DNA of 64,000 nucleotides from positions 194,501 to 258,500 of the forward strand of contig CALZFC010000356.1 in the NCBI GenBank assembly GCA_945643635.1, in the 5' to 3' direction. Positions 10,351 to 20,879 of the stretch are shown piece by piece (position 1 is the stretch's first letter; each line of letters opens with the position of its first letter). The notes beneath the pieces were generated by a model, which did no database searches, was not told the origin of the DNA, and saw only the letters and a list, made by a program, of their open reading frames with translations. Position numbers and translations under genes: made by a program. The DNA is from Allodiplogaster sudhausi (taxonomy: Eukaryota > Nematoda > Chromadorea > Rhabditida > Diplogasteridae).

Positions 10351-10887
10351 ATGTCTTCGCCGTTCTTCTTCTTCATCTTCTTCACCCTCGGATTGATGTT
10401 GTCTTCGCTTACCTTTGCTGAAGGTATGTTCATACATACTGATCATAGAACAGCAAGATTTATCTTTATTTTATGAATTTATAAATTCTAGATAAAGTGA
10501 TTGATGTGCAGAGATAAAGGCGCTGGGCGCGTGCAAGAGACGGCACTCGGATTGCCCTCCTGGCTATCGCTGCGCCTTCGCGAACGACGAGCCCGAGACG
10601 TATGGCGTCTGCGTCAAAAGCGACTACATCTGCGGCAAGAAGAGCAAGACGATCGGGCGTCAGTTTTACTCTTTTTTGTCACCATAGAAAATGCTACATT
10701 TGAAGGTCTTTCAGAGAATGCTGCCTCCAGAATATCCTCTTCTTACAAACGATCCCAAAATTATGCTATTTCAGCTTGCATCAATAATACTTGCCCAAAC
10801 AAGTATATCTGTGTCGCCGACTTCGAAGGGGACAAACGTGGCTCGTGCTGCCAGAACCTTCGAACGAATGCCATTTCATTCCTTTAG
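10351..10887 (+). CDS. Secreted 10-cysteine protein, three exons, about 110 aa
   Basis: Exons 10351-10423, 10512-10658 and 10775-10887, all in phase, with acceptors GTGCAG and TTTCAG. Residues 1-23 are a strong signal peptide (MSSPFFFFIFFTLGLMLSSL, then TFA). The mature part has two similar blocks of five cysteines: block 1 CKRRHSDCPPGYRC with later C and C, block 2 CINNTCPNKYIC then SCC. The CPPGYRC/CPNKYIC pattern recalls EB-module or lustrin-type repeats of invertebrate secreted proteins, but I cannot assign a family. Probably extracellular and disulphide-bonded. Preceded by a truncated cassette. The third donor is GTCAGT. Confidence 0.7.
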
Positions 10888-11066
10888 CACTTGTATTCAC
10901 TCAATTGTTTATTTGCCCTTATCGTATGCTAGTGACGTGTCAACTCATGCATCCCTTATATCCTGAATTCGTTTATTATTAGAGAAAGAAAGCACAAGCA
11001 CAGTTCCAGCGGTTAAATTTTTCAATTCAATCTCTAAGGACATTAAAACGTGTGCGCTAGTATAAT

Positions 11067-11520
11067 TCAGACAATATATATGTTCTTCATATTTACATAT
11101 TTTTTGCATAAATCTACAGGGAAAATTTTCTTTATTTGTTCAGAGGTGAAGAGGTAAGAGGTGCCGATTAGCGGTTTCAGAGGGTTAGAGAGGGTTTCGC
11201 GTGTGCAGAGGGTCACGTTGTGGGCATCGGCAATGCCACAACGTGAGCAAGAGGTTCGTGAATTGCTCAAGGACTTCTTGTTGTGACAGCTCAGGCAGAT
11301 GAAGCAGATATCAATTTCGAATATGCATCTGCTATGGCCTAGTAGCACAGTGAACATTGATTTTAAGGCGAGGATAGCATTCCGAGTTTGCAATTAGAGC
11401 AGTATATCTGCTGCCTTCTCTCCCGCACGCTGGCGAAGCATCGACAATGTGCCGAATCGTGTATAACCTAGGCGCAGATGGCGCAATAGAGATACTTGTA
11501 GTGTCGTCAATGACGAACAT
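11067..11520 (-). other. Possible decayed Cys-rich gene
   Basis: On the minus strand two overlapping frames hold cysteine pairs: ICFICLSCHNKK and TSCSRCGIADAHN in one, YCSNCK in another. This looks like a zinc-binding protein broken by shifts. No complete motif can be assigned. Confidence 0.25.
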
Positions 11521-11529
11521 TTGCTCGTG

Positions 11530-12140
11530 GTAGTCAAATACATACCTAAATAAAAGTAAAAAAAATGTAGAGGAATTAACAGAGAGAAAAAAAGAAAATT
11601 ATGATATTAATAGATAAATAATAACTTTAAAGTTACTTACATACTTTATCTCTAATCTCTTCTCACACTCTTATCATGTTATATTACATATCAGCATAGA
11701 GATGCGCTCATTAGTCTCTTATTATTTTACCGGGGAAAATAGAGGCGTACGATGAAATTTTGGGAGTCCCATTAAATTTCAGACCTTGCACTATCATAAA
11801 AATAAAGGACTTTCATGTTAAAAGAAATAATAATATTATTCATTTCTCTTTTGATAGTTCTCGTTTTCATATATCAATGTATTTTTATGACTTTTCTGCA
11901 TGCACAGACATAAACTATGTCTCTTTTTTATAATTACATTCTACCCGATCAGTCACATATGTACTTAGCAGCAAATGACGATGGCTCGAATCCATCCCTC
12001 GTATTCTCGTCATTGAAAGAGCCCTTAATTCAACCTTATGCTTTCAATACCTCATGTTTTTAAATGATAACAATGTGATATTCATAGAGTTTATTTCTGC
12101 ATCAAATTATTGTGACAATGGCATGAATATTAACAGAGGG
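11530..12140. other. No gene seen
   Basis: AT-rich sequence with only short open frames and no recognisable repeat of the window's families. Confidence 0.5.
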
Positions 12141-12218
12141 CGAATGCATCAATATAACAGGCTACGCAACCTCGTAAAAGATGCAATTGCGGCAGATGCT
12201 GAGACACTTGCCAAACTC

Positions 12219-12377
12219 TTAGAATAATGCATGTTCGGGACAGCTGCAGCAAGACGGCGGGGGCAGCGCAGAGAGGGGCTTGTCTTCCTCATCATACTTG
12301 AAGAACTTGGAGCAGTTCTCGTTGACGGGTCGGGGGCACTTCCAGAATGCTCGCCCGATGGACGCATATAAAGTCAT
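12219..12377 (-). CDS. GRF-type zinc-finger microprotein or exon, 52 codons
   Basis: Starts MTLYASIGRAFWKCPRPVNE and continues with NCSKFFKYDEED. GRxFxxC...C.FF.W/Y.D is the core of the GRF zinc finger, a single-stranded DNA or RNA binding fold found in topoisomerase 3-alpha, NEIL3, APE2 and TTF2. The first Cys of the usual set is missing and would have to come from an upstream exon. A second cluster, PPPSCCSC, precedes the stop. It lies directly downstream of the minus-strand cassette at 12480-13035, whose signal-like frame (MLFAVLR...) runs into it but one base out of register. Confidence 0.55.
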   Translation of the reverse strand: MTLYASIGRAFWKCPRPVNENCSKFFKYDEEDKPLSALPPPSCCSCPEHALF

Positions 12378-12479
12378 GGGCCGCCTAAACTAGAATAGAG
12401 CAAAAAAACAAATTCTGCCATTATGCGTAAAACAGCAAAAAGCATAGGACGAAATATGACGTTTTATTTTAATGATAAC

Positions 12480-13035
12480 TATTACTCGTATATAAACTTT
12501 CATTACCTTTCATGTTATGTTGTCCTTTCTCGGTCACGGCAGGTGTAGGCTGCCATCCAGTTGAATCCGCGTGTATGGCGAAAGAGCTGAATATATTTTA
12601 TAATTGTAGAGAACAACGTTTATGTATCATCTTTTCGCGAGAGACAGATATGAGGAAGGTCGAAAGAGCTAAAAACAACGAGATTTGAAAGAGGAATGAG
12701 CAAGAAAGAGCGTTAAGTGAGGCGAGGGGATGTGACAGGGTATAACAGATTTAATAGAGATAAAAGACAGCATAGAATATGTATGTATGAAGGGTTTCAT
12801 TAAAAATGGGAGAATTTGGTTTGAAAAAAGAGCATGGGTAAGACATGCGCAGAACGCGTTCGTACTGCTGTGACAGTGGTGCTCTGCTTCTTTCATGTTC
12901 TCCCTCTCCCTTTTCATGTTCTCTAACTGTCTACCAAACTCTACTCTTCCTCGCTGCTCGCTTACTCACTAAGAGATGACCTTGCCAACAACGTACAGAA
13001 GGGATCAATGAACGCATTCGCATCAAATGTTCCCC
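12480..13035 (-). promoter_or_regulatory. Cassette copy, minus strand; outer edge of the left arm
   Basis: Full-length copy ending at ATGAAAGGTAATG (ATG at 12513). The upstream end abuts the next, plus-strand copy, so the two are head to head. Mirror partner: plus-strand copy at 50500-51030. Confidence 0.75.
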
Positions 13036-13079
13036 CTCATCCCGAGTTTTGATTATGCTAAATGATGCCTCTTTTAAAG

Positions 13080-13410
13080 CTGTTTCGCCCTGTTGCATCC
13101 CCAAACCTCACTTAACGCTCTCTCTTGCACAGTCCACATTCAATTTGCTCCTATTTATTGCTAAAATGAATGTAACACCCATTAAAATGTAAATTTACTG
13201 TGAATCTAATGTGCTTTCTTCTTCTACTTTTTTTCCTACTCTCTCCTTTTGAATTAGATCTGTTCTCCTTCTTCATACATGTCTCGAGAAAATATGATAC
13301 GTTTCCCTAATAGTATATAATATTTTTAGTTTTTTCGCCATACACGCGATTTAAACCCGATGGCAGCATAAACCTGCCAGGAACGAAAAGGGACAACATA
13401 CGATGAAAGG
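13080..13410 (+). promoter_or_regulatory. Cassette copy, plus strand
   Basis: Blocks from ttaacgctct near 13113 to the TATA-like tagtatataatattt near 13310, leader ttcgccatacacgcgattt near 13334, and ATGAAAGGTAATG at 13403. The upstream frame reads MKGN and stops after 16 codons. Mirror partner at 49940-50450 has lost the ATG. Confidence 0.75.
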
Positions 13411-14006
13411 TAATGTACGTTTTCATGCTAATAATAATTTTGTCCAAAAATAAACATCATATTTCATTTGATGCCTTCTATTTCTTTATGTATAATTGCT
13501 AAGGTGGGCATCGGGTGACCTTGTGGGCACTTTCTACATTGCACATTCGTAATTCAGGAGTATACTGCAAGCATTTATTTTCTTTTACTACTTTTCATTT
13601 CCAATTAAATTTGTTCCACTCATTTTTGCACCTTCAGGTCAATGTATTATTTGTTGTAAACTTCTTTCACGACCACCAATAAAGTTAGCATAACAATTTT
13701 AAAAAAATTCTTGCAGCCGATGACAACAATCCGGATGAAGTGATTTCATGCTTCCTGATGTCCGACTTCCTCATCAACCAAAAGGTGCATTCGAATACTT
13801 GGATCTGCATATTTAAACCCAATACGCATGCTTTCTATCAATTTATTCTTTCTCTCAACTTTCTACTCCTATGTTTTTTTTCTTTTCTATGCGTTCTGCA
13901 GAGCGTGGTCAAGAATCTTCTTCGTTTCAGCTTCGCAACCCTTTCGCAGCGACTTCACAGCTGGAACCAGAGAATGGACAGAAGCCCCGGGAGGCGCAGA
14001 CCTTGA
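13403..14006 (+). CDS. Small protein behind cassette 13.1 kb, about 59 aa model
   Basis: If ATGAAAG at 13403 is exon 1 and GTAATG its donor, it joins in phase to 13717-13784 (ADDNNPDEVISCFLMSDF...) and 13902-14006 (SVVKNLLRFSFATLSQR...). Exon 2 is sound: CTTGCAG acceptor, AAG|GTGCAT donor, acidic and hydrophobic. Exon 3 is doubtful. A different frame of the same bases stays open to a helical tail (LRRLILMLMAQAKTETE), and that frame better matches related exons at 20.9-21.06 kb. A competing start is the ATG-CCT-TCT-ATT signal-like frame near 13470. A polyadenylation-like ttgaataaag follows near 14262. Confidence 0.4.
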
Positions 14007-14329
14007 GAAGGCTGATCTTGATGCTCATGGCTCAAGCCAAGACCGAGACCGAGATAGATCTCCGATGACTTCGCGTCAACTACTGGAGAAAGAAGGGCGC
14101 CTCTTTCCAGACAAAATCTTCTTACGCTCTACAAGCGAAATGGATTGCAGAAAGTTTTGTTATGTATCCCGTATTCTCTCTATTGGCCATTGTTTTTTTT
14201 AACAACTTATTTTAACAGATTCACAATCAGCCACTTATTTCAGTCATTTTGCTGTCCTTGTTGAATAAAGATTAATTATTAAGCAATGTGAATCGTGGGG
14301 AAGGGGATTTGATGCGAATTTCCCTTCTT

Positions 14330-14645
14330 TATGCCAACTGATGGCCAGGTCAACTTTGAGTGAGTGAACAGCAAATAAGAGAATAGTTTAACAAACGGTT
14401 AGAGAACAAAAAGGGAGAGGGAGGATATGAGAGAAGCAGAGCACCGCTACCACAGTTGCATGTTATGTACCGACCGCCTGCTGTGCTCGTCTTCCCATAC
14501 TTACACTTTTTCAAGCCAAATAGCGCAGAGATTTTCACATTTTAAATTTAACTATAGGTCTTTCACTATACACGTCATTTCAACCCGATGACAGCATACA
14601 TCTGCCGCGATCTAGAAAGGATAACATTCTACACATCAAAGGTAA
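14330..14645 (+). promoter_or_regulatory. Cassette copy, plus strand
   Basis: Has the upstream, gagcaccgct and leader blocks. The upstream ATG has become ATC (acatcaaaggtaatg). Its mirror copy at 48820-49150 has the same change, so the change is older than the duplication or was copied by conversion. Confidence 0.7.
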
Positions 14646-15220
14646 TGTACTTTTTTTACATACATATGTATGTACAAATAATACTGTTCTTCAAGTGAAA
14701 ATTTTTCATCCGGTCCTTTCGATTGCTTTATGTATAATGTGGTGCTGATTCAGGAACTCTGTGAACCCGAAGTCAGCACGATGGCGAGGTTCAGACTCTC
14801 ATCCCTAAGTCAAGGAACAACAGCAACCGTTGAGGATTTTGCCAAGTAATTCAGCTGTCTCTCGCAAAGAGAAGAAGAGATCAAAGAGCGGTCGCTTCAG
14901 ATCGCCTTGATGAGACGCCGGCTTCAGCCTCTTCCGTCTTCCTTATCTTCTCTCTTATCCTTATCAAATTAAGTTGTGCTCGTGGAATGGAAGAATGGAA
15001 CTGGCTGGCGCCACCTTCTGATGACGCTTTTCGTCAGAAAGAACACAATCGCCAATCGCCCACGACGCCCTCGCACTCTCCAGCATTTGGTATTCGCGGC
15101 TACACCGAAATTCGGTGTCGCTTTCGCCATCACAAATATGTTAGCAGATGTATCGCTCAATCAATGTACAGATTGAGTGGCCCTTCAAAGGAATCATGAA
15201 GAGACATGGATCAATGATGG
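14610..15220. repeat. Near-identical inverted island shared with 48243-48852
   Basis: Compared by eye, about 600 bp match the reverse complement of the right arm with one C/T difference found (at about 15143). The flanking arm sequence is much more diverged. Confidence 0.8.
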
Positions 15221-15870
15221 AGCACCACTTTAGCCGACCAGGTGGTACACACATACATCTTCTCCATTCCTGTTCTCTGCGGTGTTCGCGGCCTTTCGAC
15301 TCGTCCGCGAATCCAACTCACGTTCCATTTTGTGAGAGAACCTGAAACACACGTGGCCGTAATGCAGGTGTACATTCCGGAGCAGAATCCTGAAGGCCAA
15401 GAAACTACAGCAGTACAGACTCCATGGGGAGACTTAAGTGTATCTTGGTGGTACACTCCTGGTTTCCTCGTTTCTTCCTTTTAAAATTTTAATGTTGTTT
15501 AGCATTTGAATAGTGAGTGTCACACATGGCTTAACAACTATTAGTTTTCACGAACTCGATTTTGAAAGTGTGTTATGCTAGAAAATAGAAAAAAAACTAG
15601 AAAATAAAGTGATTTATAATGTGTGGGACAGTAACATCGCAGATTGCAGAATTTACGTTATTCTATTTTTACGACTTATCGAACCTTTCCCGCATACAAA
15701 ATCAGTAGTAATGAAAACTATTCTACGCAAAACCATTTGGCATTCGCGGTGTCGTGTTTGCCATCTCAAATATGTTAGCAGATGTATTGATTTCCATTGG
15801 TGTTCTATTGACACCAACTCGAAATTCATGTGTAATCTTGAATTAAATTAAATTTGTTGAACTGAATAAA
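14745..15870 (+). CDS. Unit behind cassette 14.3 kb; several open frames, product unknown
   Basis: Downstream of the cassette, open frames include one with MEEWNWLAPPSDDAFRQKEH (14987-15199) and one with RIQLTFHFVREPETHVAVMQ (15242-15484). Two frames overlap throughout and I cannot choose between them. The first 450 bp are nearly identical to the mirror copy at 48262-48715, the rest diverges. An aataaaattgctg signal follows near 15866. Probably a gene or a recently active remnant, with no recognised domain. Confidence 0.3.
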
Positions 15871-16019
15871 ATTGCTGAAAAAATATGACAAAGACAGGTG
15901 TTTAATTGGTCTCTGAAATACATTCACAATTAGCCGGTTGGTCCAAGAGAATGTATAATCAAGACTCTAGGAAGGGTCCCAATTGCATAATAAATCTATC
16001 CATTCATCCCTTCCACATG

Positions 16020-16525
16020 CCAACTGTTGACCAGGTCAACTCTGGCTGATCGAGCAGCAAGGAAGAGAAGAGTTAGGTAGACAGTTAGAGAACATGAAAA
16101 GAGAGAATAAGGAAGTACACGAGAGAAGCAGAGCACCGCTGCGACAGCTGCACTTTATCTATCGAGCGCGTTCCGTGCGCGTCTTCGCATTCGTTCTATT
16201 CATTCAGATCAAATACAGCGGATATTGTTTACATTTTTGCTTAAACCTCGTTATGCTAGTATCTAATAAGACTATTAAATCTACTTTTTCCTGACACATA
16301 TACTCGCCTCAATAAAACTCTTTCTGGGTCTATCCTCTATAAATTTACGGTGTGTTTAAGCTCTGTCAGCCTTCTTTATAACTGTGTCTCTCGAAAACAT
16401 GACGTTAATATTGTTCTCTACTAGTACGAAACATCTTCAGCTCTTTCGCCGTACACGCGATTAATGCCTTATGGCAGCATAAACCTGCCGGGAACGACAA
16501 CGGACAACACACGATCAAAGGTAAT
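16020..16525 (+). promoter_or_regulatory. Cassette copy, plus strand
   Basis: Begins with caactgttgaccaggtcaac at 16021-16040 and ends with acgatcaaaggtaatg. ATG of the upstream frame has become ACG. Mirror copy at 47385-47900 keeps ATG. Confidence 0.75.
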
Positions 16526-16754
16526 GAACGTTTGCTTTAAAATAATTATTTTATCCAGAATACATGCCATGTTTCATGGTTTGCTCTCTTTATCTGAAAG
16601 TTGTTCTCTTTTCTCTTAAACGCCGAGGTTACCACACAAAGCTTCAACTATAATTCCGATGTACTGTACATAGCTATGTCATGAAGGGAAGGTGTCACAA
16701 GTAAGTCCTATAATTATAGACATTCGAGTTTATACGCGACATTGCGTGCAAGTG

Positions 16755-17437
16755 GCGACCCCATGCCCAATTTGACCCTGATTCAGGCCGAACAACTCGC
16801 GAGGCATGAGGACTCGAAGGCAATAATGAAGTAACTCAAGATCAGCAATCGTCGAACACTTCTGTTGGATCCAACAGGGACACGTCCCAATTGCAGAAAC
16901 AGCTTACGACAAGCAGGAAACTGTCGTGGCATCTTTTAAGCCACGCCCCCAAGAGCTCCCTCTCAGAGGAGAGCGGCTGGCTCACGGGCACTCCAACCCT
17001 GCGGGGCAATGCACCCCTGCCGCCCATACTCAATATTATCTCTCTCTCTCAAGTTCAATCAACGCATCCCAATACAAGTATCTTTCTCTCTCAATCTCAC
17101 TCTCTCTCAAGTCAATCTCAAATCAATCAAGTCTAGTAGATTTTATCCTTTCTCTATTTCTCAATATCTTTCTATGTATGTTTAAAGCAACTGATAAATT
17201 ATCTTCAATATCCCTCTTTGGTTAACAAACACAAACTACCGCTACATCACAGGTTCTCTCTTCCGTCTCCCCGTTCGGGTATCCCCCGAGGGAGGACGCG
17301 ATAAAACTTATCACCAACATACATAAACAAGTTGTCTCTTCACTGACAACCGAGAAACAAGAGATAAGCACTGCCCCATTTGCGATGGACCTGTCCATGG
17401 CTCGTACAACTGCCCAGACGTGAAGAAAGAGAAATGA
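16755..17437 (+). pseudogene. Broken Gag-like zinc-knuckle gene (left-arm copy)
   Basis: Mirror copy of the intact frame at 46851-47177. Recognisable parts are LTLIQAEQLARHEDSKAI at the start and the knuckle region CPICDG at the end, but stops and shifts separate them and a 381 bp insertion splits the middle. Remains of an acceptor lie at gtgcaag|tgg near 16752. Confidence 0.7.
16923..17303. mobile_element. 381 bp insertion with 5-bp direct repeat
   Basis: Flanked by aaact on both sides (16918-16922 and 17304-17308) and absent from the right-arm copy, which reads straight through ggaaacttatc. Contains a CT-rich centre and a GC-rich end. No terminal inverted repeat. A solo LTR is possible given the 5-bp repeat, but the ends are not TG/CA. 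Confidence 0.6.
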
Positions 17438-17669
17438 AGAAATAAATAGCCAAATTCTTTACTTTTGATATGTATCATTTATTTCTGTGTAGCTGTCTAT
17501 AGTTCTTTCTTGTTTGATAAACTCTAATTATTAAGCATTGTGAATGAAAACGGGTCCAATCTATGAACAGAAGCATCTTTTCTTATTTCTTTCACAGGTT
17601 TTCGCAGTCGATTTCTTGATCTTTTGAACGTATTTCTTTTTTTAGTTTCTCCTTCATGGTTTGTTGGTC

Positions 17670-18195
17670 TGAACCAAAAGAATAACCATAAGACTCCAGA
17701 AGATGAGAAGAGTGTGGTAGGAAGTTAGAGAATGTCAAAAGAGAGAATAACTACACGAGAGAAGCAGAGCACCGCTGCCAGAGCTGCAGGTTATGTATCG
17801 AGCGCGCTAGTGTGCCCGCCTTCCCATAGGCTATTTTAGCCAAATAACGTGAATTTTTTCACATTTTTGCTTGGACCCTATGCCTACTGCCTCAGTTAAA
17901 TGTGTTTTCCATGTTCAATCCCTCATGTCACTTAAAGATCTTTCTTGTCCCGTCCGTCCTCTATCAAGTTGCTCCTCAGCTGTGATTCTAGTGTGGTTTC
18001 TTTCTCTTTTTTTCCGTCTCCCTGTGTTTTAGCTATGTTATCCTTCTTCATTAGTGTGTCTCGTGAGAAGATGATAAGGTTCTCTACTAGTGTATTATAT
18101 ATTTTAAGCTCTTTCGCCATACATGCGATTTCAACACCAAGGCAGCATATACGTGCCGGGAACGAGAAATGACAACATATGATCAAAGGTAATGA
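17670..18195 (+). promoter_or_regulatory. Cassette copy, plus strand
   Basis: Ends at ATGATCAAAGGTAATG (ATG 18179-18181), an upstream frame MIKGNE. Mirror copy at 46120-46620 reads MVKGNE. Confidence 0.75.
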
Positions 18196-18298
18196 ATGTT
18201 TGCATACAATTTTAAAAAATTATCCAAAGTACATGCCATGTTTCATCTAATGTGCTATATATAATATGCTCAGTTACACATTTTGGCTCCTTTTCCAG

Positions 18299-18556
18299 CT
18301 GTTGTTCTCTTTTCTCATGGACAATTCGGGCGACTAGAATTACGGACGTAAGAGAAGGCGCATTTATTGATCTTTTAATGTTTGTTTTGCGCTGAAAAAT
18401 AGCTATTCAATCACAATTGTGACCGCTGTCTAATCGCAGGGTTGTCTCCGAGCATGCTACCGGGAACTCATCAATGACACTTTATGCTGTATGAATCCTG
18501 CATATCCGATGCCGCTGGGAACTGACAATGTGCAATGCGGCTTGGCGGAGCGTTAG
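18299..18556 (+). CDS. Small Cys-rich secreted peptide remnant or gene
   Basis: A TTTTCCAG acceptor opens a hydrophobic block (AVVLFSHGQFG if joined to MIK). A second exon (18440-18556, after ATCGCAG) encodes GCLRACYRELINDTLCC followed by a Pro-rich tail with one more Cys and TAG, five cysteines in 38 residues. The mirror copy has an intact GTACGT donor but a lost acceptor. Here the acceptor is intact but the donor base is changed (GGACGT), so the exons no longer join in frame without a shift. Likely a secreted disulphide peptide originally. Confidence 0.45.
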
Positions 18557-18779
18557 AAATCAATTAATAGGATTCATTGTACATTAAGTTCATGCCATTT
18601 ATTCATCCATTCATTTAGTATACTGTCTTTGCTCCCCTTCAGGCACTTGACTCAACAACTCATATGCCAACAAAAGTGATCCGACCAGGTGAAAGTAATG
18701 TTACTTTCCGACGTCATGTGAGGAGAAGCTTACAAATCTAGTCTTTACGCAAGCCGGGATGGACGATCCGGTTGGTGAC

Positions 18780-18940
18780 GAGAGAAAGGAGGGCTGATTG
18801 TGAGAAGAAAGAGAGAGAGGGCGAGAGAGAGAAAGAGAGAAGGAGAGAGAAAGAAGGGTTGAGAAGAAAGATAGAGAGAGCGAGAGTGAGAGAGAGAAAG
18901 AGAGGAGAGAGAGAAAGGAGGGTTGAGAAGAAAGAGTGTG

Positions 18941-18995
<55 letters not shown>
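18780..18995. repeat. GA-rich low-complexity tract
   Basis: About 215 bp of GA/GAAA, ending in a pure (GA)n run. The mirror tract at 45430-45500 is much shorter. Confidence 0.9.
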
Positions 18996-18996
<1 letters not shown>

Positions 18997-19084
18997 TGCC
19001 AGGAAGGAGCAGATGCAGAAACAGAAAACTACCTAAAGTCGAACACAAACATGAAACAGTCACGTTTAATAAAGATTTAGAAGT

Positions 19085-19325
19085 ATCTCTGCTCGAGCAC
19101 GGAGAGCCCAGAGCTGTAAACGCAGTATTCTCTCAGCCGCAATGATAGAACGATTGTGGACAAATTGCAAGGAAATATGTAAAGAACATCAAGGTACGTC
19201 AGATAAACTCGCTTATATTATTTTTTTTTTTAAGTTTTTTTATTAATTTTTTTCCAATTCCAGATAAGACTCCTCCGGAACTGGTGCACTCTCTTCCTCT
19301 CTCTGTTTCCTATCGCTTTAAATGA
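19085..19325 (+). CDS. Two-exon C-terminal fragment with Cys pair
   Basis: Exon to 19193 encodes SCKRSILSAAMIERLWTNCK then EICKEHQ and ends at a strong G|GTACGT donor. Exon 19264-19325 (after TTCCAG) continues in phase DKTPPELVHSLPLSVSYRFK to TGA. aataaa follows at 19328. Spacing of the three cysteines is compatible with a small disulphide domain. The right-arm copy (45130-45365) has lost the donor and gained TAG after the acceptor. The first exon boundary is unknown. Confidence 0.5.
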
Positions 19326-19539
19326 TGAATAAACCATATAACATTGATTCTAAATGCATCTATGAATAAACATGAATATTACTCTGTGATCAATGAGATC
19401 AGTTACATTGAGGGAAATCAAAGACAAACTTTTCTATTAGGATATGTGGTGTAAGTTAAGAAATATTTTAGTAAAAAATTTGGTGAGATTAGTGAGAAAA
19501 AAGTATACAAAAAAACTCATCGATTGGAATAACGAAGGG

Positions 19540-19810
19540 CGAAGGCATCGACTCGAAAGCGCGGAGAGCGACGATTGTAAGTAAATACTTGATGCCAAAT
19601 TATTTTAAATCAAATAAAACCATTTATATAAATCTAAACAATTGAGACTTCTTGGTTTGCATGCACCCAATGGAATAAGTGTATGGCTTTTGCAGGAAAA
19701 TGACGCCAGTTCAAACCTGTCTCATTTCCTTGCCGTTTTCATTCCTGACTATGGGAGATTTCAGTCAGCTTTTCGCTCTTTCTCTCTCTCCATATCTCTC
19801 TCTCCATATC

Positions 19811-19841
<31 letters not shown>

Positions 19842-20200
19842 CTCACACTCTCTTTCTCTAATCATGAGATGTCGAACTGACTATTCTTTGAACTCTAATC
19901 GCGACTGTCATGGCCGGGGAAAAGAAGAACGGCTAACGAGGATGGACTCGCCCACTCCGGGCGGTGCCGCTAACGCCAGTAAGCCGGTCAGTGTTGGCTT
20001 ATCATATCACGACTGATTCTACGGCATCCAGCAAAGCCAAGGTTGTTTTTAATACGACTTTAATTTTATTTTAGAAGATCTTGTATTCTCCAGTTCTATG
20101 AAATTCCTTTTGTTTTTACACCACTGCAGTAGGAGAGGAGACTTCGACGATAACCTCGACCTCTATGACAACTTGTAGATGCGTCGCCGTTAAGTACCTG
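19540..20200 (+). CDS. Thr-rich secreted-type unit, first copy
   Basis: One exon ends near 19988 (CRTDYSLNSNRDCHGRGKEE...) before a GTCAGT donor. A second (20130-20196, after CTGCAG) has a Thr/Ser linker then TTCRCVAVKYL before GTTTAA. Two related copies exist (23260-24117 and minus strand 44197-44540). Frames of the first exon differ between the copies, so the junction is unresolved. Confidence 0.35.
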
Positions 20201-20369
20201 GTTTAATTATTATTATTGCTTAATAATTGTACCATAAACTTTCAGATAGTTTTTTCTCTCCACCTCTCTCCCTCTTTCTGTACCCCTCTCTCACTCTCTC
20301 ACACTTTCTCTCGCTCTTTCATTCTTTCTATCTTTGTTTCTATCTCTCTATCTCGTGCTCTCTTTCAGG

Positions 20370-20700
20370 TTCGGCGTCTTCTACTGCGCAGACGACAAGC
20401 TCCTCTCGCAAGCAGCCAGGTTTAATTATTATTATTTGCCCAAGAATAGTGCCATAAATTTCTAGCAAATTTTTCTCTCCATCTCTCTCGCTCTCGCTCT
20501 TAGATTTCATCTCCTACCAAATGTACATCGATCTCGTGATCCTCATTATCTCACAATATGTCTCTACTACGCCTTTGTGCAGGTTGCCATTTCTGCCATC
20601 GGAATGCTGGTCAACTCGTTCTCCAAGGCATGCATGGCTGAATGGCCATGATCCCTACAGACCCGGTGCTGACAAGGTGTGCTACAAGGAATTCTCATTA
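20370..20700 (+). pseudogene. Decayed later exons of the Thr-rich unit
   Basis: After a CTTTCAG acceptor, FGVFYCADDKLLSQAA matches the FYCTDDGLLSK exon of the second copy but about 26 bp are missing, shifting the frame. A further block near 20585-20700 (HDPYRPGADKVCYKEFS) has a Cys. Introns begin gtttaattattatt in each case. Confidence 0.4.
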
Positions 20701-20879
20701 TTTACTTACAAAACACTTTTATGTTTTAAAAATTTAGGTTTTAATTGAAAGACAATTTCAGTCTCGCTTTTTGAATACTTATTTGTATTCTATTCGAGGT
20801 GTATTGAAGCTTGTTGCTGAAGCCTAAATTTGGAGAAAATTCATTAAAGAAGAGATTGAGGCAATTTAAGTTGAATTAT

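Noticed and set aside
13403..13409. ATGAAAG as a universal two-codon first exon
   Set aside because: Not fully excluded, but synonymous changes that destroy the donor (GGC AAT) and a separate conserved signal-peptide ATG 60-80 bp further on make an upstream frame the better general reading.
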